This document shows positions 1 to 6,092 of a stretch of DNA of 64,000 nt, piece by piece. The position numbers and the translations under genes are program-made. Within the stretch, counting starts at the first letter, position 1. Each line of letters starts with the position of its first letter. The DNA lies in assembly GCF_900187975.1 (NCBI RefSeq), contig NZ_FZPC01000016.1:62001-126000 (forward strand), read 5' to 3'. The DNA is from Pseudomonas delhiensis. GTDB taxonomy: Bacteria; Pseudomonadota; Gammaproteobacteria; Pseudomonadales; Pseudomonadaceae. The notes beneath the pieces were generated by a model, which was not told where the DNA came from, did no database searches, and saw only the letters and a program-made list of their open reading frames with translations.

Positions 1-428
1 TGCGCGCCAACCTCTGCGACGGCCTGTACACCCACTACAAGCGCGAGGAGGACGCCAGCATGAAGCGCGGCAAGCTGGACGAGGAACTCGCCCGCATGAG
101 CGACATCGTCGACCACCTGAGCCCGCGCTCGATCCTGCTGTGCAACGAATCCTTCGCCGCCACCAACGAGCGCGAGGGCTCGGAAATCGCCCGCCAGGTG
201 GTGCGCGCGCTGGCCGAGGCCGGGGTGAAGACCTTCTTCGTCACCCACCTCCACGACTTCGCCCACAGCCTTTACGAAGCGCCGCCAGCGGGCAGCCTGT
301 TCCTCCGCGCCGAGCGCCGCGACGACGGCGGGCGGACCTTCCGCATCACCGAGGGCGCCCCGCTGGCCACCGCGTTCGGCACCGACCTGTACGCGCAGGT
401 CTTCACCGAGCCCGCGGCCGCCGGCTAG
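1..428 (+). CDS. MutS-family DNA mismatch repair ATPase, C-terminal end (5' partial)
   Basis: Only the last 140 or so codons are inside the window; the frame is open from base 3, so the gene starts upstream. The sequence LLCNESFAATNEREGSEIAR is the Walker B/D-loop region of MutS-type ATPases, followed by the H-loop-like FFVTHLHDFAH. The Walker B acidic pair reads N-E instead of D-E, which I recall as usual for the MutS-like proteins annotated next to transporters rather than for canonical MutS. It converges on the MFS gene and the two stops overlap by four bases. MutS-like genes have been reported among genes associated with fluoride riboswitches, and fluoride genes lie 1.5 kb away, but no riboswitch for this gene can be seen because its start is missing. 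Confidence 0.8.
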   Translation, partial: RANLCDGLYTHYKREEDASMKRGKLDEELARMSDIVDHLSPRSILLCNESFAATNEREGSEIARQVVRALAEAGVKTFFVTHLHDFAHSLYEAPPAGSLFLRAERRDDGGRTFRITEGAPLATAFGTDLYAQVFTEPAAAG

Positions 429-1726
429 CCGCCGCGGGCCCGCAGCCGGGCCAGCGCGGCGGTGCCCGCGGCCATCAGCACGGCGGCGCAGACGAACGCC
501 AGCACCGGCGAGACGGCGCTCCAGAGCAGGCCGACCGTCGCGCTGGAAACGAACTTGGCGGTGCCGTTCACGGTGCCGAGCGCGCCATAGCTCAGGGCCA
601 GCGTCTGCGGCTGCACCATGTCGGCGGTCACGGTGGACTCCAGGGCCTCCTGCACCGACACGTACAGGCCGGCGACGGTGAACAGCAGCGCCAGCAGCGG
701 CAGGCTGTCCACCCGCAGCCAGAAGGCCAGGGCCGCCAGCAGCGCCGTCAGGGCGCCCAGGGCATAGCCGGCGACCAGCACCGGCAGGGAGCCCAGGCGG
801 TCGGCCAGCGCGCCGATGGGATAGGACGTCAGCACCTGCACCAGGTTGCGCCAGACATACAGCAGGCCGGCGACCTGCGCCGCCTGGACCACGCCCAGGC
901 TGCCGGCCAGCAACTGCGTGGCGGCGAGGATGAGCAGGCTGTGGCTGAAATCGCCGATGCCGAACAGCCCGACGGCCCCCAGGTAGCGCTTGAAGCGCAG
1001 CGGCAGGCCCTTCAGCGTCTGGAAGAACTTCAGCCCGGGGTTCGCCGAGTGCTGCGGGTCCCTGACCAGGGTCAGGAACGCCAGCACGGCCAGCACGCCG
1101 GGAATCACGCTCAGCCACAGCACCAGGCGGAACGGCCCGCTGGCATCATCCCAGGGCAGCCGCTGGGCCCAGCCCAGCAGCGCGACGCCCAGCAGGGGCC
1201 CGGCCACGGCGCCCAGGGTATCCATCGCGCGGTGGAAACCGAAGGCCCGGCCGCGGCTCTCGGCCGTCACCGCCTGGACCACGATGGCGTCGCGCAGCGG
1301 GCCGCGCAGCCCCTTGCCGAACCAGGAGACCAGCCGCCCGAGGAGGATCAGCGGCCAGCCCAGGGCAAGGGCCAGCAGCACCTGCCCGACCGGCGTCAGC
1401 CCGTAGCCGATCACCACCAGCAGCTTGCGATGCCCCAGCTTGTCGGCGATGTAGCCGGAGAACATCTTGGTGTAGGCGGCCAGGGCGTCGGCGATCCCCT
1501 CGATGATGCCCAGCGCGGCGGCGGGAATCCCCAGCACCGCGAGGAACCCGGGCAGTATCACGGTGGTGGTCTCGTAGCAGAAATCGCCCAGGGCGCTGGT
1601 CACCCCCGCCCCCACCACCGTGCCGTTGAGCCAGGCCGTGCGGCCCGCCTTGCCGGCCGTTTCCGGCGCCTGCTGCTGCGATGGGTGCATCATGCCTCCC
1701 GGTTCGTCCTGCGACTTCCGCCACAT
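425..1726 (-). CDS. MFS transporter
   Basis: This 433-residue protein is a predicted 12-helix inner-membrane transporter of the major facilitator superfamily. The loop after the second helix carries GYIADKLGHRKLLVVIGYG, the MFS motif A, and a second copy of the pattern (GALADRLGSLPVLVAGYALG) begins the C-terminal half. Three in-frame ATGs are close together; I chose the one at 1726 because AGGAG lies 7 bases before it. The gene runs away from crcB, with the crcB riboswitch leader on the opposite strand between them. The substrate is unknown. Its position next to the fluoride genes may be coincidental, since the aptamer cannot control it in this orientation. Confidence 0.85.
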   Translation of the reverse strand: MWRKSQDEPGGMMHPSQQQAPETAGKAGRTAWLNGTVVGAGVTSALGDFCYETTTVILPGFLAVLGIPAAALGIIEGIADALAAYTKMFSGYIADKLGHRKLLVVIGYGLTPVGQVLLALALGWPLILLGRLVSWFGKGLRGPLRDAIVVQAVTAESRGRAFGFHRAMDTLGAVAGPLLGVALLGWAQRLPWDDASGPFRLVLWLSVIPGVLAVLAFLTLVRDPQHSANPGLKFFQTLKGLPLRFKRYLGAVGLFGIGDFSHSLLILAATQLLAGSLGVVQAAQVAGLLYVWRNLVQVLTSYPIGALADRLGSLPVLVAGYALGALTALLAALAFWLRVDSLPLLALLFTVAGLYVSVQEALESTVTADMVQPQTLALSYGALGTVNGTAKFVSSATVGLLWSAVSPVLAFVCAAVLMAAGTAALARLRARGG

Positions 1727-1845
1727 GGTTACAGCTCCTGCGCCGAATGGAAACGGCGGCGGCCAGTCCGCCGGCCCGGCCCCGGGCGCCTCGCTCAGCC
1801 AGCGAAAGGGGTTCCCCCCATGGGGGTAAAATGCTAGCTTTCGCC

Positions 1846-1899
1846 GCAGGAGATGGCATTCCTCCTTTAACCGCCCCCCGTGCTGATGATGCCTGCGTG
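1846..1899 (+). promoter_or_regulatory. Fluoride riboswitch (crcB motif), plus-strand copy
   Basis: The run from AGGAGATGGCATTCCTCC at 1848 through TTTAACCGCC to GCTGATGATGCCTGC reproduces the conserved elements of the fluoride aptamer: the GGNGATGG...TCC stem, the AACCGCC strand and the terminal CTGATGATGCC. The aptamer binds fluoride with magnesium and switches on downstream genes. It lies 128 bases before crcB. A possible minus-10 (TAAAAT, 1827-1832) sits just upstream. The 3' strand CCTGCG can also pair with CGTAGG just downstream, giving a competing fold. Confidence 0.93.
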
Positions 1900-1926
1900 A
1901 ACCCTGGACAGGGTGCGTAGGTGTGC

Positions 1927-1954
1927 GTCCTGTCCTTTTGCAAAAGGACCGGAC
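1927..1954 (+). promoter_or_regulatory. Strong hairpin in the crcB leader, likely part of the riboswitch expression platform
   Basis: GTCC-T-GTCCTTTT-GC-AAAAGGAC-C-GGAC is an almost perfect inverted repeat 28 bases after the aptamer. No T-tract follows, so it is not a standard intrinsic terminator. Further down, CCTCC at 2004-2008 can pair with GGAGG at 2013-2017, the crcB ribosome-binding site, across a GAC-containing loop. This suggests control of translation. The mechanism is an inference from the sequence alone. Confidence 0.5.
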
Positions 1955-2026
1955 CGTGACCGCGACACCCCACCCACTCCCCTCCCCGGCATTGCCCCCA
2001 CCCTCCTCCGACGGAGGCCCGCTGGC

Positions 2027-2410
2027 ATGCTGAAATCCATCCTGGTGATCGTCCTGGGCGGCTCCATCGGCTGCCTGCTGCGCTGGTTCCTCGGCCTGCA
2101 GCTCAACGCCCTGTTCACCACCATTCCCCCGGGCACCTGGGCGGCCAACATGATCGGCGGCTACGTCGTCGGCCTGGCCGTGGCCTTCTTCGCCGCCAAC
2201 CCCACTCTCAGCCCGGAATGGCGCCTGCTGCTGATCACCGGCTTCTGCGGCGGCCTGACCACCTTCTCGACCTTCTCCGCGGAAACCTTCTCGCTGCTGC
2301 AGACCGGACGCGTGGCCTGGGCGCTGGGGGAAATCGCGGTGCACGTCGCAGGTTCGCTGCTGGCGACGGCCGCGGGCGTTCTAACCTACACCTTGCTGGG
2401 CGCACGCTGA
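2027..2410 (+). CDS. crcB: Fluoride exporter CrcB/Fluc
   Basis: The product is a 127-residue inner-membrane protein of the Fluc family, dual-topology dimeric channels that let fluoride leak out of the cytoplasm. Four hydrophobic helices are visible. Conserved features are [10 protein letters not shown] near residue 11, the polar-track asparagine in WAANMIGG (residue 41), and the Phe-box segment [12 protein letters not shown] at residues 75-86. An upstream in-frame start exists at 1913, but it lies inside the riboswitch leader; the ATG at 2027 has GGAGG 9 bases before it and gives the usual family length. A DUF190 gene follows after 13 bases and is probably cotranscribed. Expression should rise with fluoride through the aptamer at 1846. 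Confidence 0.95.
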   Translation: MLKSILVIVLGGSIGCLLRWFLGLQLNALFTTIPPGTWAANMIGGYVVGLAVAFFAANPTLSPEWRLLLITGFCGGLTTFSTFSAETFSLLQTGRVAWALGEIAVHVAGSLLATAAGVLTYTLLGAR

Positions 2411-2423
2411 CGGAGGCGTAATC

Positions 2424-2768
2424 ATGAAAGGCTACCTGGTGACCTTCTTCACCCAACAGAGCCGCCGCCACGGCGGCAAGCTGATCACCGACTGGATGGT
2501 CGACCTGGCCCGCGGCATGAAGCTCAAGGGCGCCACCCTGGTGGTCGGCGCGGAAGGCTTCGGCCATGCCGGGCGGGTGCACTCCTACCACTTCTTCGAA
2601 CTGGCCGACCAGCCGGTGGAAATCTGCCTGGCCGTCTCCGAGGAGGAGTGCGAGCGCCTGTTCGAGCGCCTGGAAGCCGAGGACCTGGCGCTGTTCTACG
2701 TGAAGACGCCCGTGGAAATGGGCACCGTCGGCAAGCGCAAGGCCGACCGCGACACCCCCGCCACCTGA
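2424..2768 (+). CDS. DUF190 family protein
   Basis: This is a soluble 114-residue protein beginning MKGYLVTFFTQQSRRHGG and containing HSYHFFELADQPVEI and YVKTPVEMG, the hallmarks of DUF190. These small proteins have a PII-like fold and are often encoded beside crcB, but their biochemical role is not established. GGAGG precedes the ATG by 6 bases. The gene is 13 bases after crcB in the same riboswitch-led unit. A paralogue, alike over most of its length, is the first gene of the opposing riboswitch operon at 4393-4740, so both fluoride-controlled units carry one. A ligand-sensing or channel-regulating role is an inference. Confidence 0.88.
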   Translation: MKGYLVTFFTQQSRRHGGKLITDWMVDLARGMKLKGATLVVGAEGFGHAGRVHSYHFFELADQPVEICLAVSEEECERLFERLEAEDLALFYVKTPVEMGTVGKRKADRDTPAT

Positions 2769-2947
2769 CGACCACGGAGACCCGCACAGGGGCAGAGGGG
2801 GTGCCTCGCGCGCCCACGCCACCCGAGCAGAGGTGACGCATGAGCGCCGCCGACCGTGCCACCGGGGCGTCAGGCGCAGCCGGCGAATCCAATCGCGGAC
2901 GGAGTTCGCTCCTACGGTTCCAGGGAGGCCGCGCCGAGGTGCTCTTC

Positions 2948-2994
2948 GTAGGAGCGGGCCCTGCCCGCGAATCGCGCGCAGGGCGCGCTCCTAC
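2948..2994. repeat. GTAGGAGCG palindromic (REP-like) repeat in the 2769-3055 gap
   Basis: The 47-base unit starts GTAGGAGCGGGCCCTGCCCGC and ends with its near complement GGGCGCGCTCCTAC. The same unit recurs at 14870, 15061, 60348 and 63730. A degenerate half copy (GGACGGAGTTCGCTCCTACG) lies about 50 bases upstream. The rest of the gap between the DUF190 gene and the converging phosphatase gene holds no convincing reading frame. It probably serves as the shared 3' end of two converging operons. Confidence 0.85.
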
Positions 2995-3055
2995 AGGTGG
3001 GACAGCGGTGGCGGGGTAGGACTCCGTCCGCGATCATCCGTCGTTGAAAACAGCC

Positions 3056-3682
3056 TCAACCCTCAGCCTTCACCCCGGCCAGATGGTAGGTCTCGTTGAG
3101 CCGGTGCAGCGTGAAGAGGTCATCCTCCACGACCAGTTCGTTGACGCAGCAGGGCTCCTGCTTCAGCCGCCAGTAGCGCGCCAGCGGCAGGCCCAGCGCC
3201 TGCAGCAACAGAACCCGATTGATACTGTCGTGCCCCACCAGCACCAGGGTCTGCCCGGCATGCTGCCGCAGCACCTCGCGCAGCACGCGGGTGCCGCGGG
3301 CCAGCACGTCGGCCAGGCTCTCGCCATCGGGGATGGCCGCCAGGTCCGGCGCCTCCAGCCAGATGCGGTGCTCCTCCGGCCAGCGGGCGCGCACTTCGTC
3401 GTGGGTCAGGCCCTGCCACTGGCCGTAGTCGGTGTCGGCCAGGCCTTCCAGGGCCTGCGCCGGGGCGCCGGTGGCGCGGGCGATGGCGGCGCCGGTGTCG
3501 ATGCAGCGCGACAGCGGGCTGGTGTAGATCGCCACCGGCTGCCAGCTTTCCGCGATGCGCCGGGCCACCGCCTCGGCCTGGCGCCGGCCCGGCGCCGACA
3601 GCGGCAGTTCGGCGCGGCCGCGGAAGCGCTCCGGGGCGATCCAGTCCACGTGGCCGTGGCGGGTCAGAATGATCCTTGTCAT
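3056..3682 (-). CDS. Histidine phosphatase family protein
   Basis: The 208-residue product carries the catalytic LTRHGH motif at residues 6-11 (R8, H9), a conserved Arg in TSPLSRC, and the second catalytic histidine in VGHDS (H151). These define the phosphoglycerate-mutase-like branch of soluble phosphatases that work through a phosphohistidine; CobC/alpha-ribazole phosphatases look similar. The ATG at 3682 is preceded by AGGAG 10 bases upstream. It is the last gene of the minus-strand fluoride operon, 19 bases after the HAD gene. Its substrate is unknown. No cobalamin genes are nearby, so a CobC role is not supported. Fluoride inhibits many phosphate-handling enzymes, which may explain its presence here. 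Confidence 0.85.
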   Translation of the reverse strand: MTRIILTRHGHVDWIAPERFRGRAELPLSAPGRRQAEAVARRIAESWQPVAIYTSPLSRCIDTGAAIARATGAPAQALEGLADTDYGQWQGLTHDEVRARWPEEHRIWLEAPDLAAIPDGESLADVLARGTRVLREVLRQHAGQTLVLVGHDSINRVLLLQALGLPLARYWRLKQEPCCVNELVVEDDLFTLHRLNETYHLAGVKAEG

Positions 3683-3701
3683 CGTCCTGCTCCTGTCAGG
3701 T

Positions 3702-4172
3702 TCAGCAGCGCAGGCTGGCAATGATGCGCTGCGGGTGGCTCAGCATATCCAGGGCGCCGAGGATGTCCAGGGCGACCAGGTCCGCCGAGCCGATGGCCAC
3801 CGAGGAAGCGCCCTCCGGGCCGATCACCGCGATGCCCAGGGCCGACTGCTGCAACATGTAGCGGTCGTTGCTGCCGTTGCCGATGGCCACCACGCCGTGC
3901 AGGCCCAGGGTGCGCAGGTAGTCCTCCTTGGAAATGGCCTGGTCCTTCTCGGACAGCACCAGCAGGTTCACCTCCAGCGCCGCCAGTTCCGCCTCGGCGC
4001 TGCCGAAGGTATCGCCGGTGACCACGTGCAGGGCCAGCTTCCGGCCGAGCACCTCCAGGCGCTCGGCCACCCCGTCGATCAGCCGGCCATCCACGGCCAG
4101 GGTGCCGTTGTAGTCGCAGATCATGTGTTTCAACTGCAAGCTGCCCACGCCGGGAATGTCGATCTGCAGCAT
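3702..4172 (-). CDS. HAD-family hydrolase, soluble P-type-ATPase-like
   Basis: This 156-residue protein is a minimal HAD fold without a large cap. Motif I is CDYNGTLA (nucleophile D20), motif II is VVTGDT (T53), the conserved lysine is in SKEDYL (K82), and motif III/IV is AIGNGSND (D103). The second motif I residue, normally the acid/base Asp, is Asn (N22), as in P-type ATPases and in the small archaeal soluble P-type-ATPase-like proteins such as MJ0968. That replacement usually slows hydrolysis of the phospho-enzyme. GGAGGAGG lies 8-15 bases before the ATG. The gene is in the fluoride-responsive minus-strand operon between the antiporter/UspA remnant and the histidine phosphatase. Confidence 0.82.
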   Translation of the reverse strand: MLQIDIPGVGSLQLKHMICDYNGTLAVDGRLIDGVAERLEVLGRKLALHVVTGDTFGSAEAELAALEVNLLVLSEKDQAISKEDYLRTLGLHGVVAIGNGSNDRYMLQQSALGIAVIGPEGASSVAIGSADLVALDILGALDMLSHPQRIIASLRC

Positions 4173-4193
4173 GTCGTTTCCTCCTCCGGCCGC

Positions 4194-4400
4194 TCAGCCG
4201 CGGATGACCGTGACCGCGCAGGGCGCGTGGTCGATCACCTGGCGCGCCACCGAGCCCAGCAGCGCCCCGAGGATCAGCTGGGCGATGGTCCCGACGACGA
4301 TCTCCGACAGCGCCGTGGCGATGCGCAGGAAGATCGACACCAGCGTCGCCAGCAACGCCAGCCCCAGCCACAGGGCGGCCTGGGCCCATATCTCAGTCAT
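4194..4400 (-). pseudogene. In-frame remnant fusing the start of a cation:proton antiporter to the end of a UspA-type protein
   Basis: The 68-codon frame joins two unrelated pieces. Residues 1 to about 47 form a hydrophobic segment (LWLGLALLATLVSIFLRIA, then ALSEIVVGTIAQLILGALLG) like the first helices of CPA2/Kef-type antiporters. Residues 48-68 (GSVARQVIDHAPCAVTVIRG) match the universal stress protein C-terminus, whose normal context is GS-x-AR-x-V...APC-x-V-x-V-x-R. The simplest explanation is a deletion that removed the rest of an antiporter gene and most of the next usp gene while keeping the frame. The start overlaps the upstream DUF190 stop by 8 bases (ATGACTGA), so the fragment may still be translated. 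Antiporter and usp genes are both reported in fluoride-riboswitch operons. Confidence 0.75.
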
Positions 4401-4740
4401 GGCGGCCTCCGTTGGCGGGCTCGTCGTCCTCGCCCAGTACGCCGAACTCGACGGGGGTCTTCACGTACACCAGCTTCAGGTATTCCTCGGCCAGGCGCGT
4501 GAAGATCCGCTGCATTTCCGCCTCGGTGACCATCATCACCACTTCCAGGGGCTGGTCGGCCAGCTCGAAGAAGCGCGCGGCATGCATCCGCTGGTGGTGG
4601 CCGAACCCCTCCCTGGCGGCCAGCAGGGTGGCGCCATGCACGCCCAGGCGCAGCGCCTCGGCCATCAGCCACTCGGCGACGGGCTGGTGGTGGACCTTGC
4701 GGTCCTGCTGGGTGAAGAAGGTCAGCTGGTAGCCCTTCAT
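4393..4740 (-). CDS. DUF190 family protein (second copy)
   Basis: The 115-residue product starts MKGYQLTFFTQQDRKVHH and has the DUF190 signatures GATLLAAREGFGHH, RFFELADQPLEV and YVKTPVEFG. It aligns over nearly its full length with the DUF190 protein at 2424-2768. An in-frame start exists further upstream, but the ATG at 4740 has GGAGG about 9 bases before it and matches the family start. It is the first gene after the minus-strand fluoride riboswitch and is translationally coupled to the antiporter/UspA remnant. Function is unknown beyond the strong association with fluoride resistance genes. Confidence 0.88.
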   Translation of the reverse strand: MKGYQLTFFTQQDRKVHHQPVAEWLMAEALRLGVHGATLLAAREGFGHHQRMHAARFFELADQPLEVVMMVTEAEMQRIFTRLAEEYLKLVYVKTPVEFGVLGEDDEPANGGRHD

Positions 4741-4828
4741 GGCGCACCCTCCCCCGCCCAGCACGGCGTACCGGCTTGCGGGAGCGGGGTGCGGAAGGCG
4801 GCGGAACGGGACGGGTCGGGCATGTGCG

Positions 4829-4853
4829 CTGTCCATGGGCAGACCATGGACAG
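4829..4853 (-). promoter_or_regulatory. Perfect 10-bp hairpin in the second fluoride leader
   Basis: CTGTCCATGG and CCATGGACAG flank a 5-base loop between the aptamer and the DUF190 start. No T-tract follows. A second possible fold pairs the aptamer 3' strand GCCTACGC (plus-strand 4888-4895) with GCGTAGGC (plus-strand 4863-4870). The crcB leader has the same arrangement: aptamer, alternative pairing of its 3' strand, then a strong hairpin. The expression platform is therefore probably shared. Confidence 0.5.
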
Positions 4854-4885
4854 CAGAACAATGCCTACGCCGCCCATGGAGGGTT

Positions 4886-4940
4886 ATGCGTAGGCATCAT
4901 CAGCCGGGGGGCGGTTAGAGGAGGAATGCCATCTCCTGGT
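4886..4940 (-). promoter_or_regulatory. Fluoride riboswitch (crcB motif), minus-strand copy
   Basis: Read on the minus strand, AGGAGATGGCATTCCTCC is followed by CTAACCGCC, CCCCGG and CTGATGATGCCTACGC. This is the same conserved aptamer as at 1846, with only small changes in the loop and P1 stem. It controls the DUF190-led operon ending at 3056. An extended minus-10 (TGCTAATGT on the minus strand) places the transcript start within a few bases of the aptamer. Confidence 0.93.
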
Positions 4941-4945
4941 TAACG

Positions 4946-4951
4946 ACATTA
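4946..4951 (-). promoter_or_regulatory. Probable minus-10 of the second fluoride operon
   Basis: The minus strand reads TGCTAATGT, an extended minus-10 with hexamer TAATGT, which would start transcription near 4939, right at the aptamer. No good minus-35 is visible at 17-base spacing. The site lies directly after the terminator of the upstream gene, so the operon probably has its own promoter here. Confidence 0.45.
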
Positions 4952-4963
4952 GCAAAGCCTTGG

Positions 4964-4992
4964 AAAAATGCACGCGGTCGGCGACGGCCGCG
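4964..4992 (-). terminator. Intrinsic terminator of the 5003-5419 gene
   Basis: On the minus strand, CGCGGCCG-TCGC-CGACCGCG forms a GC-rich stem, followed four bases later by TTTTT. It begins 11 bases after the stop codon at 5003 and separates that gene from the fluoride operon promoter. Confidence 0.75.
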
Positions 4993-5002
4993 CAGGCCTG
5001 GC

Positions 5003-5419
5003 CTAGTGGCTGCCACCCAGCAGGTCGAAGGAATCCAGCAGGCGCCAGGCGATTTCCGGGGTGCGCTCCAGGCCCCGGCGGATGGCCGCGGGGATGGCCT
5101 GGCGGGTCTTGCGGCACAGGCCGGGCTGCCCGGCGATGCGGATGTCCAGGCCGCGCATGCTGCGCACCTCGTTGAAACCGGGGGCAATGCTCAGGCGCAG
5201 GCCGAGCTGTTCGTACATGCGCTGCTGCATGTGCTGCAGGTCGGCCAGGTCCTTGAGCTGCTCCAGGCGCTGCAACAGGCGCTGCTCCTCCTGGCGGGTG
5301 AGCAGGAGGATGCGGACGTCGCCATGGGGGTCGGCCAGCAGCGCCTCGCGCCCGCAATCGCAGGCACCCGGCGGGCAGGGTTGGCGGAGGGGGAGCTGGC
5401 CGTTCATGGCATCGAGCAT
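5003..5419 (-). CDS. Conserved hypothetical protein with N-terminal Cys cluster
   Basis: A 138-residue soluble protein of a type I associate with Pseudomonas but cannot name. It opens MLDAMNGQLPLRQPCPPGACDCG, with three cysteines in CPPGACDC near residues 15-22 that could bind metal. A predicted helical, coiled-coil-like stretch follows (EEQRLLQRLEQLKDLADL), then NEVRSMRGLDIRI and a basic C-terminal half. Neither the ATG at 5419 nor the one at 5407 has a clear ribosome-binding site; the shorter start gives MNGQ. It has its own terminator and is not part of the fluoride operon. Biased codon use and lack of overlap with another gene support real coding. Confidence 0.7.
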   Translation of the reverse strand: MLDAMNGQLPLRQPCPPGACDCGREALLADPHGDVRILLLTRQEEQRLLQRLEQLKDLADLQHMQQRMYEQLGLRLSIAPGFNEVRSMRGLDIRIAGQPGLCRKTRQAIPAAIRRGLERTPEIAWRLLDSFDLLGGSH

Positions 5420-5535
5420 AGCGATTCGCCGCGGGCGGCGCCCCTACACCGCGTAAAAATTCCCACGCTGAATTCGCCTTGAGGTCCTACGAGGGCGCTG
5501 GATAGATTCCGCCCTGCCGCAACCTTGCTGTGGCC

Positions 5536-5709
5536 GGGGGTAGGATCCCGTTGGTACGAGGAGTGGTGCGTCATATCGCGATTACAAGTGATCCATCGCC
5601 GTCTGTATTCGCGTTCCGTGGCGGACCGTGCGGGGAGGCTTCGGCCTGCCGTTTTCCTCATACCCGGTGATCCTACCCCCGTACGGTCCGCCTCCCTTTT
5701 CCGGGAGGC
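5536..5709 (+). ncRNA. Strongly structured leader or small RNA candidate
   Basis: Within the 364-base gap before the small gene at 5784 there are four paired elements. GGGGGTAGGATC (5536-5547) is complementary to GATCCTACCCCC (5669-5680). GGCGGACCGT (5620-5629) is complementary to ACGGTCCGCC (5683-5692). AGGC-TTCG-GCCT (5636-5647) is a tetraloop hairpin. GCCTCCC-loop-GGGAGGC (5690-5709) is a terminator-like hairpin. The first two pairings cross each other, so they form a pseudoknot or are alternative folds. The region is less GC-rich than its surroundings. I recognise no known riboswitch class. Strand is assumed from the downstream gene. Confidence 0.45.
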
Positions 5710-5783
5710 GGCTCTTGATCCCGCTCAGGAGCAATGGAACATGCACTCTCCGCACTTCGCCCTCCACACCCAGGAGGCGCGCC

Positions 5784-6041
5784 ATGTCTGACCTGCAACC
5801 CCTCACCAGCCTGGCCCAGCTCCACGACGACGTGCTGTTCGTCGACGCCGGCGCCCCCGCCCAGCACCTGTTCGAAGCCGCCGAGCGCCGCCTGGTGGCC
5901 CTGGAGGACCTGCTGTGCCTGCTGGCCGACTGCCCCGACGAAATGCCGCTGGTGCAGGGCCAGGCCCGCCTGGTCTCGGCCCTGCTGCCGATGGCGGCGG
6001 AAGCGCGGCAGCTCTACCAGTTGGCCCAGGACCGGCGCTGA
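5784..6041 (+). CDS. Small conserved protein of unknown function
   Basis: The 85-residue product (MSDLQPLTSLAQLHDDVLF...) has no signal peptide. It contains a likely helical segment with leucines and acidic residues (LFEAAERRLVALEDLLCLLA) followed by a short second helix ending REL-like YQLAQDRR. It resembles the many small DUF3077/DUF6124-type proteins of pseudomonads in size and pattern, but this is weak. AGGAGG lies 7 bases before the ATG, which favours this start over an in-frame ATG at 5628 that would run through the structured leader. It converges on the acetyltransferase gene. Confidence 0.7.
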   Translation: MSDLQPLTSLAQLHDDVLFVDAGAPAQHLFEAAERRLVALEDLLCLLADCPDEMPLVQGQARLVSALLPMAAEARQLYQLAQDRR

Positions 6042-6092
6042 GCGCCCCGGCGTTCCGTACGGGGCGGCGCAGCGCTGCCGCTCCGTACCGGG

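Noticed and set aside
425-2344. A 639-codon version of the MFS gene
   Set aside because: The extension crosses the fluoride riboswitch and crcB on the other strand and has no hydrophobic or conserved content. The ATG at 1726 has a good ribosome-binding site.
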